Below, piece after piece: positions 44,405 to 53,613 of a DNA stretch of 64,000 nucleotides. Position 1 is the stretch's first letter. The number at the start of each line of letters is the position of its first letter. Under the pieces are notes generated by a model. That model ran no database searches. It worked only from the letters and a program-made list of their open reading frames with translations, and was not told the origin of the DNA. The DNA comes from Gammaproteobacteria bacterium (lineage in GTDB: Bacteria; Pseudomonadota; Gammaproteobacteria; Pseudomonadales; UBA5518): positions 744,001 through 808,000 of the forward strand of contig JADIYI010000008.1 of assembly GCA_016705365.1 (NCBI GenBank), read 5' to 3'. The position numbers and the translations under genes are program-made.

Positions 44405-44464
44405 GCGTGTTGAATGAGTGCTACAAAAGCAATTCGGTGACAGCAGTTTGCGGAGGCGTGGAGC

Positions 44465-46255
44465 ATGGCCGGAAAAACGGTTCGCATCGGTGGCGCCAGT
44501 GGCTTCTGGGGCGATGCGGCGATGGCGACGCCACAGCTGCTCGGTGACGGCAAGCTCGATTACCTCGTATACGATTATCTCGCCGAGATCACCATGTCGA
44601 TCATGGCGCGCGCGCGCGCCAGGGATCCGCAGGCGGGTTATGCGAGCGATTTTGTCAGTGCGGCGATGAAACCGCACCTTGCCGAGATCGCGCGTCAGGG
44701 GGTGAAGGTGATTGCCAACGCGGGCGGCGTGAATCCAGGCGCCTGCGCCGAGGCCTTGCGGGCGCTGATTGCCGCCGCGGGGTTGAAGCTGAAAGTTGCG
44801 GTGGTTTGCGGCGATGAGCTGATCGGGCGCAAACAGGAGATTGCCGCCCGTGGCGCACGGGAAATGTTCTCGGGCGAGGCGTTTCCGGCGCTGAACACGA
44901 TCGCCAGCATCAACGCCTACCTGGGGGCCTTTCCGATTGCCGTGGCCCTGGGTCATGGGGCCGATATCGTCATTACCGGCCGTTGCGTGGACAGCGCCGT
45001 AACGCTCGGGGCCTGTATTCACGAATTCAGCTGGGGGCGTGAAGATCATGACCGGCTCGCCGGTGGCAGTCTCGCCGGCCATATCCTCGAATGCGGTACC
45101 CAGGCAACGGGTGGCAATTTCACCGACTGGGAGCAGGTGGTCGATACCCTGGCCGACGCCGGCTATCCGATTGTCGAGATCGCACAGGACGGCGAATTCA
45201 TCTGCACCAAGCCGGCTGATACCGGAGGAATGGTGTCGGTCGCAACCGTGGCCGAGCAAATGCTCTACGAGATAGGTGATCCGTGCGCCTATGTGCTGCC
45301 CGATGTGGTGTGCGATTTTTCTGCCGTGCGGATGGAACAGGTGGGCGAAGACCGGGTGCGGGTCAGCAATGCCCGCGGGCGTGGCGCGCCCGCGACGTAC
45401 AAGGTCAGCGCAACATTCACCGATGGCTTTCGTGGCGGCGAGACCTGGACGGTCTACGGGCGCGACGCCGAGCGCAAGGCGCGCAAGATCGCGGATAACG
45501 CGCTGGCGCGTGCGCGCAAAACGCTGCGCCTGCTGGGCTTGGCGGATTTCGCCGAGACCAGTGTCGAGATCATCGGCGCCGAATCCCATTACGGCGCCTC
45601 ACGGCGTGTATTCGGGGCGCGCGAGGTGAATCTCAAGGTCGCCGCGCGTCATGAAAGCGCGGCCGGCATTGGCGTGCTGTTCAAGGAGTTCGTGGGAACC
45701 GCGCTGGCGGCACCGCCCGGTCTCACCGGGTTCGCGGGCGGCCGCCCGCATCCGTCACCGGTCGTGCGCCTGTTTTCGCTGCTGCTGCCAAAGACCGAGG
45801 TGGAAATACTGGTGGATGTCGAGGGCGATCTGCATGCCTGCAACGACCCGCTGCCCGCGGCCGAGCTTCCCGCGGCGCCGGCACCTGTTCCGTCGCCGCC
45901 GGCTCCCGGTGGCGCGAACGTGGCGGTGGCGCTGGAACGACTCGCCTGGGGGCGCAGTGGCGACAAGGGCAACAACGCGAATATCGGCATCATCGCCCGC
46001 CGGCCCGAATACCTGCCCTATATCTGGGCCGCGTTGAGCATCGAGCGTGTGGCACAGCGTTTTGCCCATTTCCTGCAGGGCGAGGTGGAGCGTTTTTATC
46101 TCCCGGGTTTGCCGGCGATCAATTTTCTGTTGCACGATGTGCTCGGTGGTGGCGGCATGGCGAGCCTGCGCACCGATCCGCAGGGCAAGGGCTACGCCCA
46201 GTTGCTGCTGGATGAGCCGATCACGATTCCCGTCACGCTTGCGGAGACCCTCTGA
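44465..46255 (+). CDS. Acyclic terpene utilisation AtuA-like protein (DUF1446)
   Basis: A 596-residue DUF1446 protein, the AtuA family required for growth on citronellol/geraniol in Pseudomonas but of unresolved enzymatic role. N-terminus KTVRIGGASGFWGDA, then VKVIANAGGVNPGACAEAL, HGADIVITGRCVDSAVTLG and the C-terminal LAWGRSGDKGNNANIGIIARR of the AtuA C-terminal domain (about 480-596). ATG follows GGAGG. It overlaps the carboxyltransferase gene by 1 bp. AtuB, D, E and G homologues are not in the window, so the substrate may not be a terpene. Confidence 0.9.
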   Translation: MAGKTVRIGGASGFWGDAAMATPQLLGDGKLDYLVYDYLAEITMSIMARARARDPQAGYASDFVSAAMKPHLAEIARQGVKVIANAGGVNPGACAEALRALIAAAGLKLKVAVVCGDELIGRKQEIAARGAREMFSGEAFPALNTIASINAYLGAFPIAVALGHGADIVITGRCVDSAVTLGACIHEFSWGREDHDRLAGGSLAGHILECGTQATGGNFTDWEQVVDTLADAGYPIVEIAQDGEFICTKPADTGGMVSVATVAEQMLYEIGDPCAYVLPDVVCDFSAVRMEQVGEDRVRVSNARGRGAPATYKVSATFTDGFRGGETWTVYGRDAERKARKIADNALARARKTLRLLGLADFAETSVEIIGAESHYGASRRVFGAREVNLKVAARHESAAGIGVLFKEFVGTALAAPPGLTGFAGGRPHPSPVVRLFSLLLPKTEVEILVDVEGDLHACNDPLPAAELPAAPAPVPSPPAPGGANVAVALERLAWGRSGDKGNNANIGIIARRPEYLPYIWAALSIERVAQRFAHFLQGEVERFYLPGLPAINFLLHDVLGGGGMASLRTDPQGKGYAQLLLDEPITIPVTLAETL

Positions 46256-47877
46256 TGCCCGTTTTCCACAGCAGGATCCTTGCCGGCACGGACAGCTTCG
46301 CCGGCAATCGCCGCGATATGCTGGCGCTGGTCCAGAGGCTGCGCGAATACGAGGCGCGGGCCGTCACGCTGTCGGAGAAGCGCCGCGCACGTTTCGAGCA
46401 GCGCGGCCAGCTCACGCCGCGCGAGCGGCTCGCGCGCCTGCTCGACCCCGGCATGCCGTTCGTCGAGCTCTACAACATGGCCAACTTCCTGGTCGACGAC
46501 CCGAGTCCCGACACCAGTGTGCCTGGCGCGAGCATGATCGGCGGCATCGGTTTCGTGAGCGGTGTGCGTTGCGTGCTCTATGTCGATGACAGTGGCATCA
46601 ACGCTGGTGCCGCGACCACCACCTCGGTCACCAAATCACTCGGTGTGCTGGAGCTTGCGCTGCGGCACAAGCTGCCGTTCGTGCACCTCGTGGAGAGTGC
46701 CGGCGCCAACCTCCTGCAGTACACCGTGGAGTTGTGGGCCCATGGCGGAGGCATGTTCTACGGCTTGGCGAAGCTCAGCGCGGCGGGTATTCCGACCCTG
46801 GCGGTGTTGCATGGGCCGTCCACCGCGGGTGGCGCCTACCAGCCCGGCATGAGCGATTACGTGATCGGTGTAAGGAACAACGGCATGGCGGCGCTGGCCG
46901 GTGCCGCGTTGCTCCGCGCCGCGACCGGCGAAGTCGCCGACGATCGCGAACTGGGCGGATCGGAAATGCACGCCAGTGTATCGGGGCTGGTGGAATACCT
47001 GGCCGAGGATGATGCGCACGCTCTGCTGCTCGCGCGCGATCTGCTCGCGCGGCTCGACTGGAACAAGGGCTGCGCGCGGCTTCCCGCGCGCGATTTCAGG
47101 GCGCCGTTGCATGACCCGGATGAAATTGCCGGGCTGGTGCCGGTGGATTACCGCAAGCCCTACGATATGCGCGAACTCGCGGCCCGCCTCGTCGATGGCT
47201 CCGATTTCATCGACTTCAAGCCGCGCTACGGTGCGGCGACGGTGTGTCTGCAGGCCGCGATCTTCGGGCATGCCTGCGGGATCATCGGCAACAACGGACC
47301 GATCGATCCGGCGGGCGCGACCAAGGTCGCGCAGTTCGTGCAGCTCTGCGAGCAATCACGGCTGCCGCTCGTCTTTCTCAGCAACACCACCGGCTACATG
47401 GTCGGCACCGAGTACGAACGCGCCGGCATGATCAAGCACGGCTCGAAAATGATCCAGGCGATCTCCAACGCCGATGTGCCGCGCATCACGCTGTATATCG
47501 GAGCCAGCTTCGGTGCTGGCAACTACGGCATGTGCGGCTATGCCTACAAGCCGGATTTCCTGTTTGCGTGGCCCAACGCGATGACCGGGGTGATGGGCGG
47601 CGAGCAGGCGGCCGGCACCATGGAGCAGGTTGCGCGCGTTGGTGCCAGGCGCCGTGGCATCGAGCTCGACGAGCAGGTGCTGGCGCAGCAGCGTGCCGCG
47701 GTGATCGCCCATTACGACCGCCAGTCGGGCGCGTTCTACACCTCGGGCCGTTGCCTCGATCACGGCATCATCGATCCGCGCGATACCCGCAAGGTACTCG
47801 GTTTCGCACTGGATACCTGCTGGGAGGCGCGCCAGCGCAGGCTGCAGCCGAACAGCTTCGGCGTGGCGCGGATGTGA
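46255..47877 (+). CDS. Acyl-CoA carboxylase, carboxyltransferase (beta) subunit (AtuC/MccB-like)
   Basis: A 540-residue carboxyltransferase that transfers CO2 from carboxybiotin to an acyl-CoA. Typical motifs are KRRARFEQRGQLTPRERLARLLD, GGIGFVSG, LVESAGANLLQ, GPSTAGGAYQPGMSD, GLVPVDYRKPYDMREL, NTTGYMVGTEYE and GASFGAGNYGMCG. The pattern is of 3-methylcrotonyl/geranyl-CoA carboxylases rather than propionyl-CoA carboxylase. ATG overlaps the AtuA stop. Together with the next gene it forms a complete biotin-dependent carboxylase. Confidence 0.9.
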   Translation: MPVFHSRILAGTDSFAGNRRDMLALVQRLREYEARAVTLSEKRRARFEQRGQLTPRERLARLLDPGMPFVELYNMANFLVDDPSPDTSVPGASMIGGIGFVSGVRCVLYVDDSGINAGAATTTSVTKSLGVLELALRHKLPFVHLVESAGANLLQYTVELWAHGGGMFYGLAKLSAAGIPTLAVLHGPSTAGGAYQPGMSDYVIGVRNNGMAALAGAALLRAATGEVADDRELGGSEMHASVSGLVEYLAEDDAHALLLARDLLARLDWNKGCARLPARDFRAPLHDPDEIAGLVPVDYRKPYDMRELAARLVDGSDFIDFKPRYGAATVCLQAAIFGHACGIIGNNGPIDPAGATKVAQFVQLCEQSRLPLVFLSNTTGYMVGTEYERAGMIKHGSKMIQAISNADVPRITLYIGASFGAGNYGMCGYAYKPDFLFAWPNAMTGVMGGEQAAGTMEQVARVGARRRGIELDEQVLAQQRAAVIAHYDRQSGAFYTSGRCLDHGIIDPRDTRKVLGFALDTCWEARQRRLQPNSFGVARM

Positions 47878-47903
47878 GCGGGAAGTTTCAGGGAGATGCC
47901 CAG

Positions 47904-49898
47904 GTGAGCCGGATTCGAAGCATATTGGTTGCCAATCGTGGCGAAATCGCACTGCGCGTGATGCGCACCGCGAAGGCACTCGGTTACCGCACCATTGCCG
48001 TTTATTCCACGGCCGACGCCGATGCGCCGCATGTGCGCGTGGCCGATGATGCGGTGCTGCTCGGCCCGGCGCCGGCGGCACAGTCCTATCTCGATGGCGG
48101 ACGCATTCTGCGGGCGGCGGCGCAGACCGGGGCCGATGCGATCCACCCGGGCTATGGCTTCCTGTCGGAGAACGCCGGTTTTGCGCGCGCGGTCGAAGCC
48201 GCCGGCCTGGTGTTCATCGGCCCGAGCGCGGAAGCGATCGACATGATGGGCAACAAGGCGGCGGCCAAACGCCGCATGATCGCGGCCGGTGTCCCCTGCG
48301 TACCAGGGTATGAGGAAGAAGATCAGTCCGCTGCGACCCTGATAGCGGCGGCTGCCGCGATCGGTTACCCGGTCATGGTCAAGGCGGCTGCCGGTGGCGG
48401 AGGCCGTGGCATGCGCCTGGTGCTTGAGTCCGGCGCGCTTCCCGGCGCGCTCGCCAGCGCGCGATCCGAGGCGCTGAACGCCTTCGGATCCGCGGAACTG
48501 ATTCTCGAAAAAGCCATCGAATGCCCGCGCCATGTCGAGTTCCAGGTATTTGCCGACAGCCACGGCAACATCCTGCACGTTGGCGAGCGGGACTGCTCGG
48601 TGCAGCGTCGTCATCAGAAGGTGGTCGAGGAAGCACCGTGTCCGGTGCTGGACGATGCGCTGCGTGCGCGCATGGGTGCGGCGGCGGTCGAGGCCGCGCG
48701 CAGCATCGATTACCGCGGCGCCGGCACGGTGGAGTTCCTGCTCGACGAGAGTGGCGCGTTTTATTTCCTCGAGATGAACACCCGGCTACAGGTCGAACAC
48801 CCGGTGACCGAGATGATCACGGGACTCGATCTGGTGGCGCTGCAGATTCGCGTCGCCGAGGGAAAGGCGCTGGGAATCACCCAGGAGCAGGTACGGTTCT
48901 CGGGGCATGCGATCGAGGCGCGGCTCTATGCCGAAGACCCGTCCAGGGATTTTCTCCCGGTCAGCGGCCGGGTGGCGCTGTGGCAACCGGCGAGCGGCGA
49001 TGGCGTGCGCGTCGATGCGGGTATCGCCAGCGGCCAGCTGATCTCGCCGTTCTACGATCCGATGCTCGCGAAGATCATTGCCTGGGGCGAGAGCCGGGAT
49101 ATGGCAATCGATCGTCTGGTCGGCGCGCTGAGCGCCTCGCGGCTGTTCGGGCTCGCCACCAACAAGAGCTTTCTGGTCGATATCCTGGAGCGTGAAACTT
49201 TCCGCAGGGGCCAGGCAAGCACGGCATTCATCGATCAGGAATTCGCGGGCGACATCGGCGATGCCGCGGTGCCCGGCCGCGAGGATGCCGCCATTGCCGC
49301 GCTGCTGGAGTTCCTGGCCGGGCGTGACCGGGCGCGGGCAGCGACGCTCGGCTGCCCCGAGGAATTGCTCGATTGGTCATCGCAGGGCACGTCATTCACG
49401 CACTATCGCTATGCCGCGCAACCACCTTTCGATCTGCGCCTGGTGCCTTCGGGTGGAGGACGCTACCGCGTGCTCCACGGGCAGGACGAGATGCAGCTGG
49501 AGGTGCTCTCGCACAGCGCCGATACGCTCAGCGTGCTGCTCGATGGCCGGCGCGAGTCGGTCGGCTATTTCGGCGAGCAGCCCGGTATCGTGCATCTCGC
49601 GCGCGGGCGGCGCACACTGGTGCTGCGCAACGAGCTGATGTTTGCCGGTATGGCAGAGGAATCATCCGCGGGCGGGCGGGTCAGCGCACCGATGCATGGC
49701 GTGCTGCTCGAGGTGTTCGTGAAACCCGGCGAGCGCGTTGCCAGGGGCACACGTCTGGCGGTGCTCGAGGCGATGAAGATGCAGCACGAACTGCTCTCTT
49801 CGGTGAATGGCGAAGTGCGCGAGGTCGCAGCCACGGCTGGCACGCAGGTGACGGCCGATGATCTGCTGATCGATATCGAGGTGGATGAAGCAACCTGA
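47904..49898 (+). CDS. Acyl-CoA carboxylase, biotin carboxylase/biotin carrier (alpha) subunit (AtuF/MccA-like)
   Basis: A 664-residue protein with a biotin carboxylase domain (SILVANRGEIALRVMRTA, AAGGGGRGM ATP-grasp loop, EMNTRLQVEHPVTE) and a C-terminal biotinyl domain with LEAMKMQHEL (biotin on Lys). I chose the GTG at 47904 because AGGGAG precedes it; a GTG at 47874 overlapping the previous stop is the alternative. The central BT-like segment links the domains. Substrate is shared with the carboxyltransferase and remains undetermined (geranyl-, methylcrotonyl- or other branched acyl-CoA). Confidence 0.92.
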   Translation: MSRIRSILVANRGEIALRVMRTAKALGYRTIAVYSTADADAPHVRVADDAVLLGPAPAAQSYLDGGRILRAAAQTGADAIHPGYGFLSENAGFARAVEAAGLVFIGPSAEAIDMMGNKAAAKRRMIAAGVPCVPGYEEEDQSAATLIAAAAAIGYPVMVKAAAGGGGRGMRLVLESGALPGALASARSEALNAFGSAELILEKAIECPRHVEFQVFADSHGNILHVGERDCSVQRRHQKVVEEAPCPVLDDALRARMGAAAVEAARSIDYRGAGTVEFLLDESGAFYFLEMNTRLQVEHPVTEMITGLDLVALQIRVAEGKALGITQEQVRFSGHAIEARLYAEDPSRDFLPVSGRVALWQPASGDGVRVDAGIASGQLISPFYDPMLAKIIAWGESRDMAIDRLVGALSASRLFGLATNKSFLVDILERETFRRGQASTAFIDQEFAGDIGDAAVPGREDAAIAALLEFLAGRDRARAATLGCPEELLDWSSQGTSFTHYRYAAQPPFDLRLVPSGGGRYRVLHGQDEMQLEVLSHSADTLSVLLDGRRESVGYFGEQPGIVHLARGRRTLVLRNELMFAGMAEESSAGGRVSAPMHGVLLEVFVKPGERVARGTRLAVLEAMKMQHELLSSVNGEVREVAATAGTQVTADDLLIDIEVDEAT

Positions 49899-49936
49899 TG
49901 GCGGGGGTTGTGTCCTGAGCGAGTGGGAGAAGCGAC

Positions 49937-50734
49937 ATGGTTGAACAAGCGGCCGATTTCCGCGAGGAGAGTGAACTCCTGTACCGTTTGCTCGAACCGC
50001 TGGCTGACGCGGAATTCGAGAAGAAAACACTGTTCAAGAACTGGACGTTGACCCATGTGCTGGGGCATCTCCATTTGTGGAACTGCGCGGCGGATATCGC
50101 GCTGAACGACAGCGCGGCGTTCGAGCATTTCGCGGCCAGCGTTACCGAGGCCGTCGTGAAGGGCAGCCTGCGGGCATTCGAGAACGAGTGGCTCGCCGGC
50201 CGCCGCGGCAGGGCATTGCTGGAGGAGTGGCGCGCGTTCTACCTGCCGATGTCGCGGCGGATCGAACAGGCGGACCCCCGCCAGCGGGTGAAATGGCTCG
50301 GTCCCGACATGAGCGTACGCTCGAGCATCAGCGCACGCCTGATGGAAACCTGGGCGCATGGCCAGGAGGTATTTGATCATCTGGGGGTGCGTCGCATCGA
50401 CACCGATCGCATCCGCAATATCGCGCAACTCGGCGTGAACACCTTTGGCTGGACCTTCGGCAATCGCGGGATGAAAGCGCCCGGCGCCGCGCCACGGGTC
50501 ACGCTGCTGGCTCCATCGGGTGCGACCTGGGAATGGAATGGCGACAACACCGCGGACCACGTCCAGGGCAGTGCCACCGAGTTCTGCCAGGTCGTGACCC
50601 AGACGCGCAATATCGGCGACACCGGCTTGCGGGTGAGCGGCGCCGTTGCCGAACAGTGGATGGCGATTGCGCAGTGCTTTGCCGGCCCGCCGGAGCAGCC
50701 GCCCGCAACCGGCACGCGGCACCCTGATTCGTGA
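49937..50734 (+). CDS. TIGR03084-family DinB-like metal-binding protein
   Basis: A 265-residue protein of the DinB/MDMPI-like fold. The N-terminal four-helix region carries WTLTHVLGHLHLW and ETWAHGQEVFDHLG, whose His and Glu residues are the expected metal ligands, followed by a C-terminal SCP2-like region. Relatives include mycothiol-dependent isomerases, but a gammaproteobacterium would use glutathione, so the thiol cofactor is unclear. It follows the biotin carboxylase by 38 bp on the same strand, and this neighbour relationship suggests a role in the same catabolic pathway. Confidence 0.83.
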   Translation: MVEQAADFREESELLYRLLEPLADAEFEKKTLFKNWTLTHVLGHLHLWNCAADIALNDSAAFEHFAASVTEAVVKGSLRAFENEWLAGRRGRALLEEWRAFYLPMSRRIEQADPRQRVKWLGPDMSVRSSISARLMETWAHGQEVFDHLGVRRIDTDRIRNIAQLGVNTFGWTFGNRGMKAPGAAPRVTLLAPSGATWEWNGDNTADHVQGSATEFCQVVTQTRNIGDTGLRVSGAVAEQWMAIAQCFAGPPEQPPATGTRHPDS

Positions 50735-50798
50735 TCGGGCACTGGTATACACTGGCGCCCGTGGTTTCATTTACCTTGTCACCGTACAGGATTTGCCC

Positions 50799-52208
50799 AT
50801 GTCATTGGTCACCGTCCCGGACGGCAGAGCGACGCCGCAACCGGCGCTGACTCCGATCGGCCATGTGACCGAGGTGCAGGGTCCGGTGGTGGTGATACGC
50901 TGCCAGACCTTGCCACCCCTGCGCCAGGCGCTCGACGCGCGGACCGACGGTCACAGCTATCTGTGCGAAGTGCATCAGCACCTCGACGAACATCATGTGC
51001 GGGCGATCATTCTGCACCGCTCGGCCGGCCTGCAGCGCGGCACGCCGGTCTTCGATACCGGCAGCCCGCTGCACGTACCGATGTCGCCGGATTGCCTGGG
51101 ACGCGTGCTGAACGTGTTCGGCGAACCCATCGACGGCATGGCGCCGTTGCACCCCGATCACTACCGCAACATCCACAGCGCGCCAATGCCGCTGAACCGG
51201 GTCACCAGCAGCGAGACCATACTCGAGACTGGCATCAAGGTGGTCGATCTGCTGTGTCCCTTCGTGCGCGGCGGCAAGACCGGCCTGCTCGGCGGCGCCG
51301 GTGTGGGCAAGACCATGCTGATCATGGAGTTCATGCACGCGATCACCCACATCCACCACGGCCTGTCGGTGTTTGCCGGTGTCGGCGAGCGCATCCGCGA
51401 AGGTCATGAACTGTGGCACGAGATGCATGCCGCGGGCGTCCTGCCGAATTCGCTGCTGGTCTACGGCGAAATGGACGAGAGCCCGGGAGTGCGGTTTCGG
51501 GTCGCACTGGCCGCGCTGACCTATGCGGAGTACCTGCGCGATTCGCAGCAGAAGGAAGTGCTGTTCGTGGTCGACAACGTGTTCCGTTTCGTGCAGGCCG
51601 GCAGCGAGATATCGAGCCTGCTCGGGCGCATGCCGGCCACGGTCGGCTACCAGCCGACGCTCTCGACCGAGGTCGCGGAACTCGAGGAGCGCATCAATTC
51701 ATCGGCCGAGGGCGCCATCACCTCGGTGCAGGCGGTCTACGTGCCGGCCGATGACATGACCGACCCGGCGGTCAGCGAGATACTCAGCCACCTCGACACC
51801 AACGTGATTCTCTCGCGCGCCCAGGCCAGCCAGGGCATCTATCCGGCGGTTGATCCGCTGGCCTCGAAGACCAAGCTGATGGACCGTCGCGTGCTCGGCG
51901 AGCGTCACTACCGTGTTGCGCATGCGGTGCAGGAACACCTCGCGCGCTACCAGGAGCTCGAGGACATGATCGCGATGCTCGGCATGGAGGAGTTGTCGGA
52001 GGAAGACCAGCGCGTGGTAAAGCGCGCGCGGCGCCTGCAGCGCTACCTCACGCAGCCGTTCTTCGTGACCCAGGAGCACTCGGGGATTCCCGGAGTCAGC
52101 GTTCCGCTCGCGCAGACGCTGGCCGACTGCGAGGCCTTCCTCGAAGGAAAATACGATGCGCTGCCCGAGGACGATTGCTACATGAAAGGCGCCATGGAGC
52201 AGATCTGA
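50799..52208 (+). CDS. atpD: Alternative F1Fo ATP synthase (N-ATPase) beta subunit
   Basis: Catalytic beta subunit of 469 residues. Walker A is intact (GGAGVGKT, residues 165-172), the catalytic Glu is in GVGERIREG, FVVDNVFRFVQAGSE provides Walker B, and the lever motif is MEELSEED. The start at 50799 was selected because homology (IGHVTEVQGPVV) begins soon after. It opens an eight-gene operon with beta first, the order typical of the N-type (Na+-translocating-like) ATPases carried in addition to a standard H+-ATP synthase. Confidence 0.95.
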   Translation: MSLVTVPDGRATPQPALTPIGHVTEVQGPVVVIRCQTLPPLRQALDARTDGHSYLCEVHQHLDEHHVRAIILHRSAGLQRGTPVFDTGSPLHVPMSPDCLGRVLNVFGEPIDGMAPLHPDHYRNIHSAPMPLNRVTSSETILETGIKVVDLLCPFVRGGKTGLLGGAGVGKTMLIMEFMHAITHIHHGLSVFAGVGERIREGHELWHEMHAAGVLPNSLLVYGEMDESPGVRFRVALAALTYAEYLRDSQQKEVLFVVDNVFRFVQAGSEISSLLGRMPATVGYQPTLSTEVAELEERINSSAEGAITSVQAVYVPADDMTDPAVSEILSHLDTNVILSRAQASQGIYPAVDPLASKTKLMDRRVLGERHYRVAHAVQEHLARYQELEDMIAMLGMEELSEEDQRVVKRARRLQRYLTQPFFVTQEHSGIPGVSVPLAQTLADCEAFLEGKYDALPEDDCYMKGAMEQI

Positions 52209-52209
52209 G

Positions 52210-52626
52210 ATGAGCGCGCGGTTCCGCATGGAGGTCTATGACAGCAGGCAACTGGCGTGTGTCGAGGAGGTCTGGCAATTCGTCGGCGAGGACGCCAGCG
52301 GTTGCTTCGGGCTGATGGCGCATCATCAGCGCTTCATGACCGTGCTGGAGAGCGGGCTCGCGCGCTTCCGCCACGGCCTTGACGATGCCGTTGCCGACTG
52401 GGAGTACCTGGCCTTTCCGGGTGCGCTGCTGTCGTTCGAGGACAACGTGCTGAGGATCATTGCACGGCGCTTCTGGCGGCACGCGGATTTTGACCAGATC
52501 AGCCGCATCCTCGAGGAGCAGATGCTGCGCGACCAGCAGGCCAGCCAGCAGTTGCGCCTGAGCCTTGCAAAGATCGAGGAAAACATGATGTTGCGTATCT
52601 GGGAACTCAAGAAGCACCAGGCATGA
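52210..52626 (+). CDS. atpC: N-ATPase epsilon subunit
   Basis: A 138-residue F1 central-stalk subunit. The N-terminal beta sandwich includes GCFGLMAHHQRFMTVLESG, corresponding to the GxxGILPxHxP motif, and the C-terminal two helices are Gln/Arg-rich (EEQMLRDQQASQQLRLSLAKIEENMM). It is encoded one base after atpD and overlaps the next gene by 4 bp (ATGA). Longer C-terminal helices than usual may allow auto-inhibition, but that is speculation. Confidence 0.88.
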   Translation: MSARFRMEVYDSRQLACVEEVWQFVGEDASGCFGLMAHHQRFMTVLESGLARFRHGLDDAVADWEYLAFPGALLSFEDNVLRIIARRFWRHADFDQISRILEEQMLRDQQASQQLRLSLAKIEENMMLRIWELKKHQA

Positions 52627-52910
52627 CCATCGACGAGCGCGAGAAGCAGCAACTGGAGAAGCGCATCGCCAACCAGGCCCGGCGTATCCACCGCGCGCGT
52701 CGCGAGCACAACACGATGCTCGCGGAACTCGCGCACTTCGGCAGCCTGGGCTTTCTGTTCGTGATCCCGGTGGTGATCGGCGCCTATCTCGGCAGCTGGC
52801 TGGATGGCAGGTACACGGGTTTCCAGACCAGCTGGACCGTCAGCCTGATCCTGCTCGGTGTCACGATCGGCATCGGTAATGTATACCTGTTCATCAAGGA
52901 CAAGGACTGA
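52623..52910 (+). CDS. atpQ: N-ATPase accessory membrane protein (AtpQ / F1Fo gene-1, AtpI-like)
   Basis: A 95-residue membrane protein with a basic amphipathic N-terminal helix (residues 1-40) and two transmembrane helices (about 43-60 and 69-88), with LAHFGSLGFLFVIPVVIGAYLGSWLDG. It corresponds to the small 'gene 1' of N-ATPase operons, distantly related to AtpI, which helps c-ring assembly. In published N-ATPase operons it is followed by atpR; here the a subunit gene begins 4 bp later, so atpR is absent. Confidence 0.83.
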   Translation: MTIDEREKQQLEKRIANQARRIHRARREHNTMLAELAHFGSLGFLFVIPVVIGAYLGSWLDGRYTGFQTSWTVSLILLGVTIGIGNVYLFIKDKD

Positions 52911-52914
52911 GGCC

Positions 52915-53613
52915 ATGAACAGCGATCTTTTGCACAGGGGCGGCATTGATCTCGGCCTGTTCACGCTGAGCGAGACCGTGCTCGACACCTGGGGACTCAT
53001 GCTGCTGCTGACGGGAGTTTCGTGGCTGGTCACGCGCCGCCTGCAGTTCAACCCGGGGCGCTGGCAGACCGTGCTCGAAGGCGTGGTGAGCGTGGCCTGC
53101 AATGCCATCGAGGGCATGCAACCGGGGCACATCCGCGAACTGATGCCGCTGATCACCACGCTCTGGATCTTCCTGGTTTTCGCCAACCTGATGGGGCTGG
53201 TGCCGGGGCTGCATTCACCCACCGAGGATCTCTCGCTCACCGCCGCGCTGGCGATCATCGTGTTTGTGTCGGTGCACTGGTACGGCATCCGCATCAGCGG
53301 TTTTCGTGCCTACATGCGCCACTACCTTTCACCGACACCGCTGATGCTGCCGTTCCACGTGCTGAGCGAAATCACCCGCACGCTGGCACTGGCGGTGCGC
53401 CTGTTCGGCAACATGATGAGTCTGAGCATGGCGGCGCTGCTGGTGCTGATGGTCGCGGGATTTCTGGCACCGGTTCCGATCCTGATGCTGCATATCGTCG
53501 AGGCGCTGGTACAGGCCTATATTTTCGGCATCCTCGCGCTGATCTATATCGCGAGCGGGCTGCAATCCCAGCAGTCGCGTCTCGAACAACCCGAAGGAGA
53601 AACCCATGAATGA
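52915..53613 (+). CDS. atpB: N-ATPase a subunit
   Basis: A 232-residue polytopic Fo subunit. The essential arginine of the ion half-channels is in ALAVRLFGNMMS, and the last helices carry LHIVEALVQAYIFGILALIYI, with the typical Gln/Glu-bearing pattern. It is on the short side for a subunits, as in other N-ATPases. ATG follows a weak GAGG site; the end overlaps atpE by 8 bp. Works with the c-ring to translocate H+ or Na+. Confidence 0.93.
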   Translation: MNSDLLHRGGIDLGLFTLSETVLDTWGLMLLLTGVSWLVTRRLQFNPGRWQTVLEGVVSVACNAIEGMQPGHIRELMPLITTLWIFLVFANLMGLVPGLHSPTEDLSLTAALAIIVFVSVHWYGIRISGFRAYMRHYLSPTPLMLPFHVLSEITRTLALAVRLFGNMMSLSMAALLVLMVAGFLAPVPILMLHIVEALVQAYIFGILALIYIASGLQSQQSRLEQPEGETHE

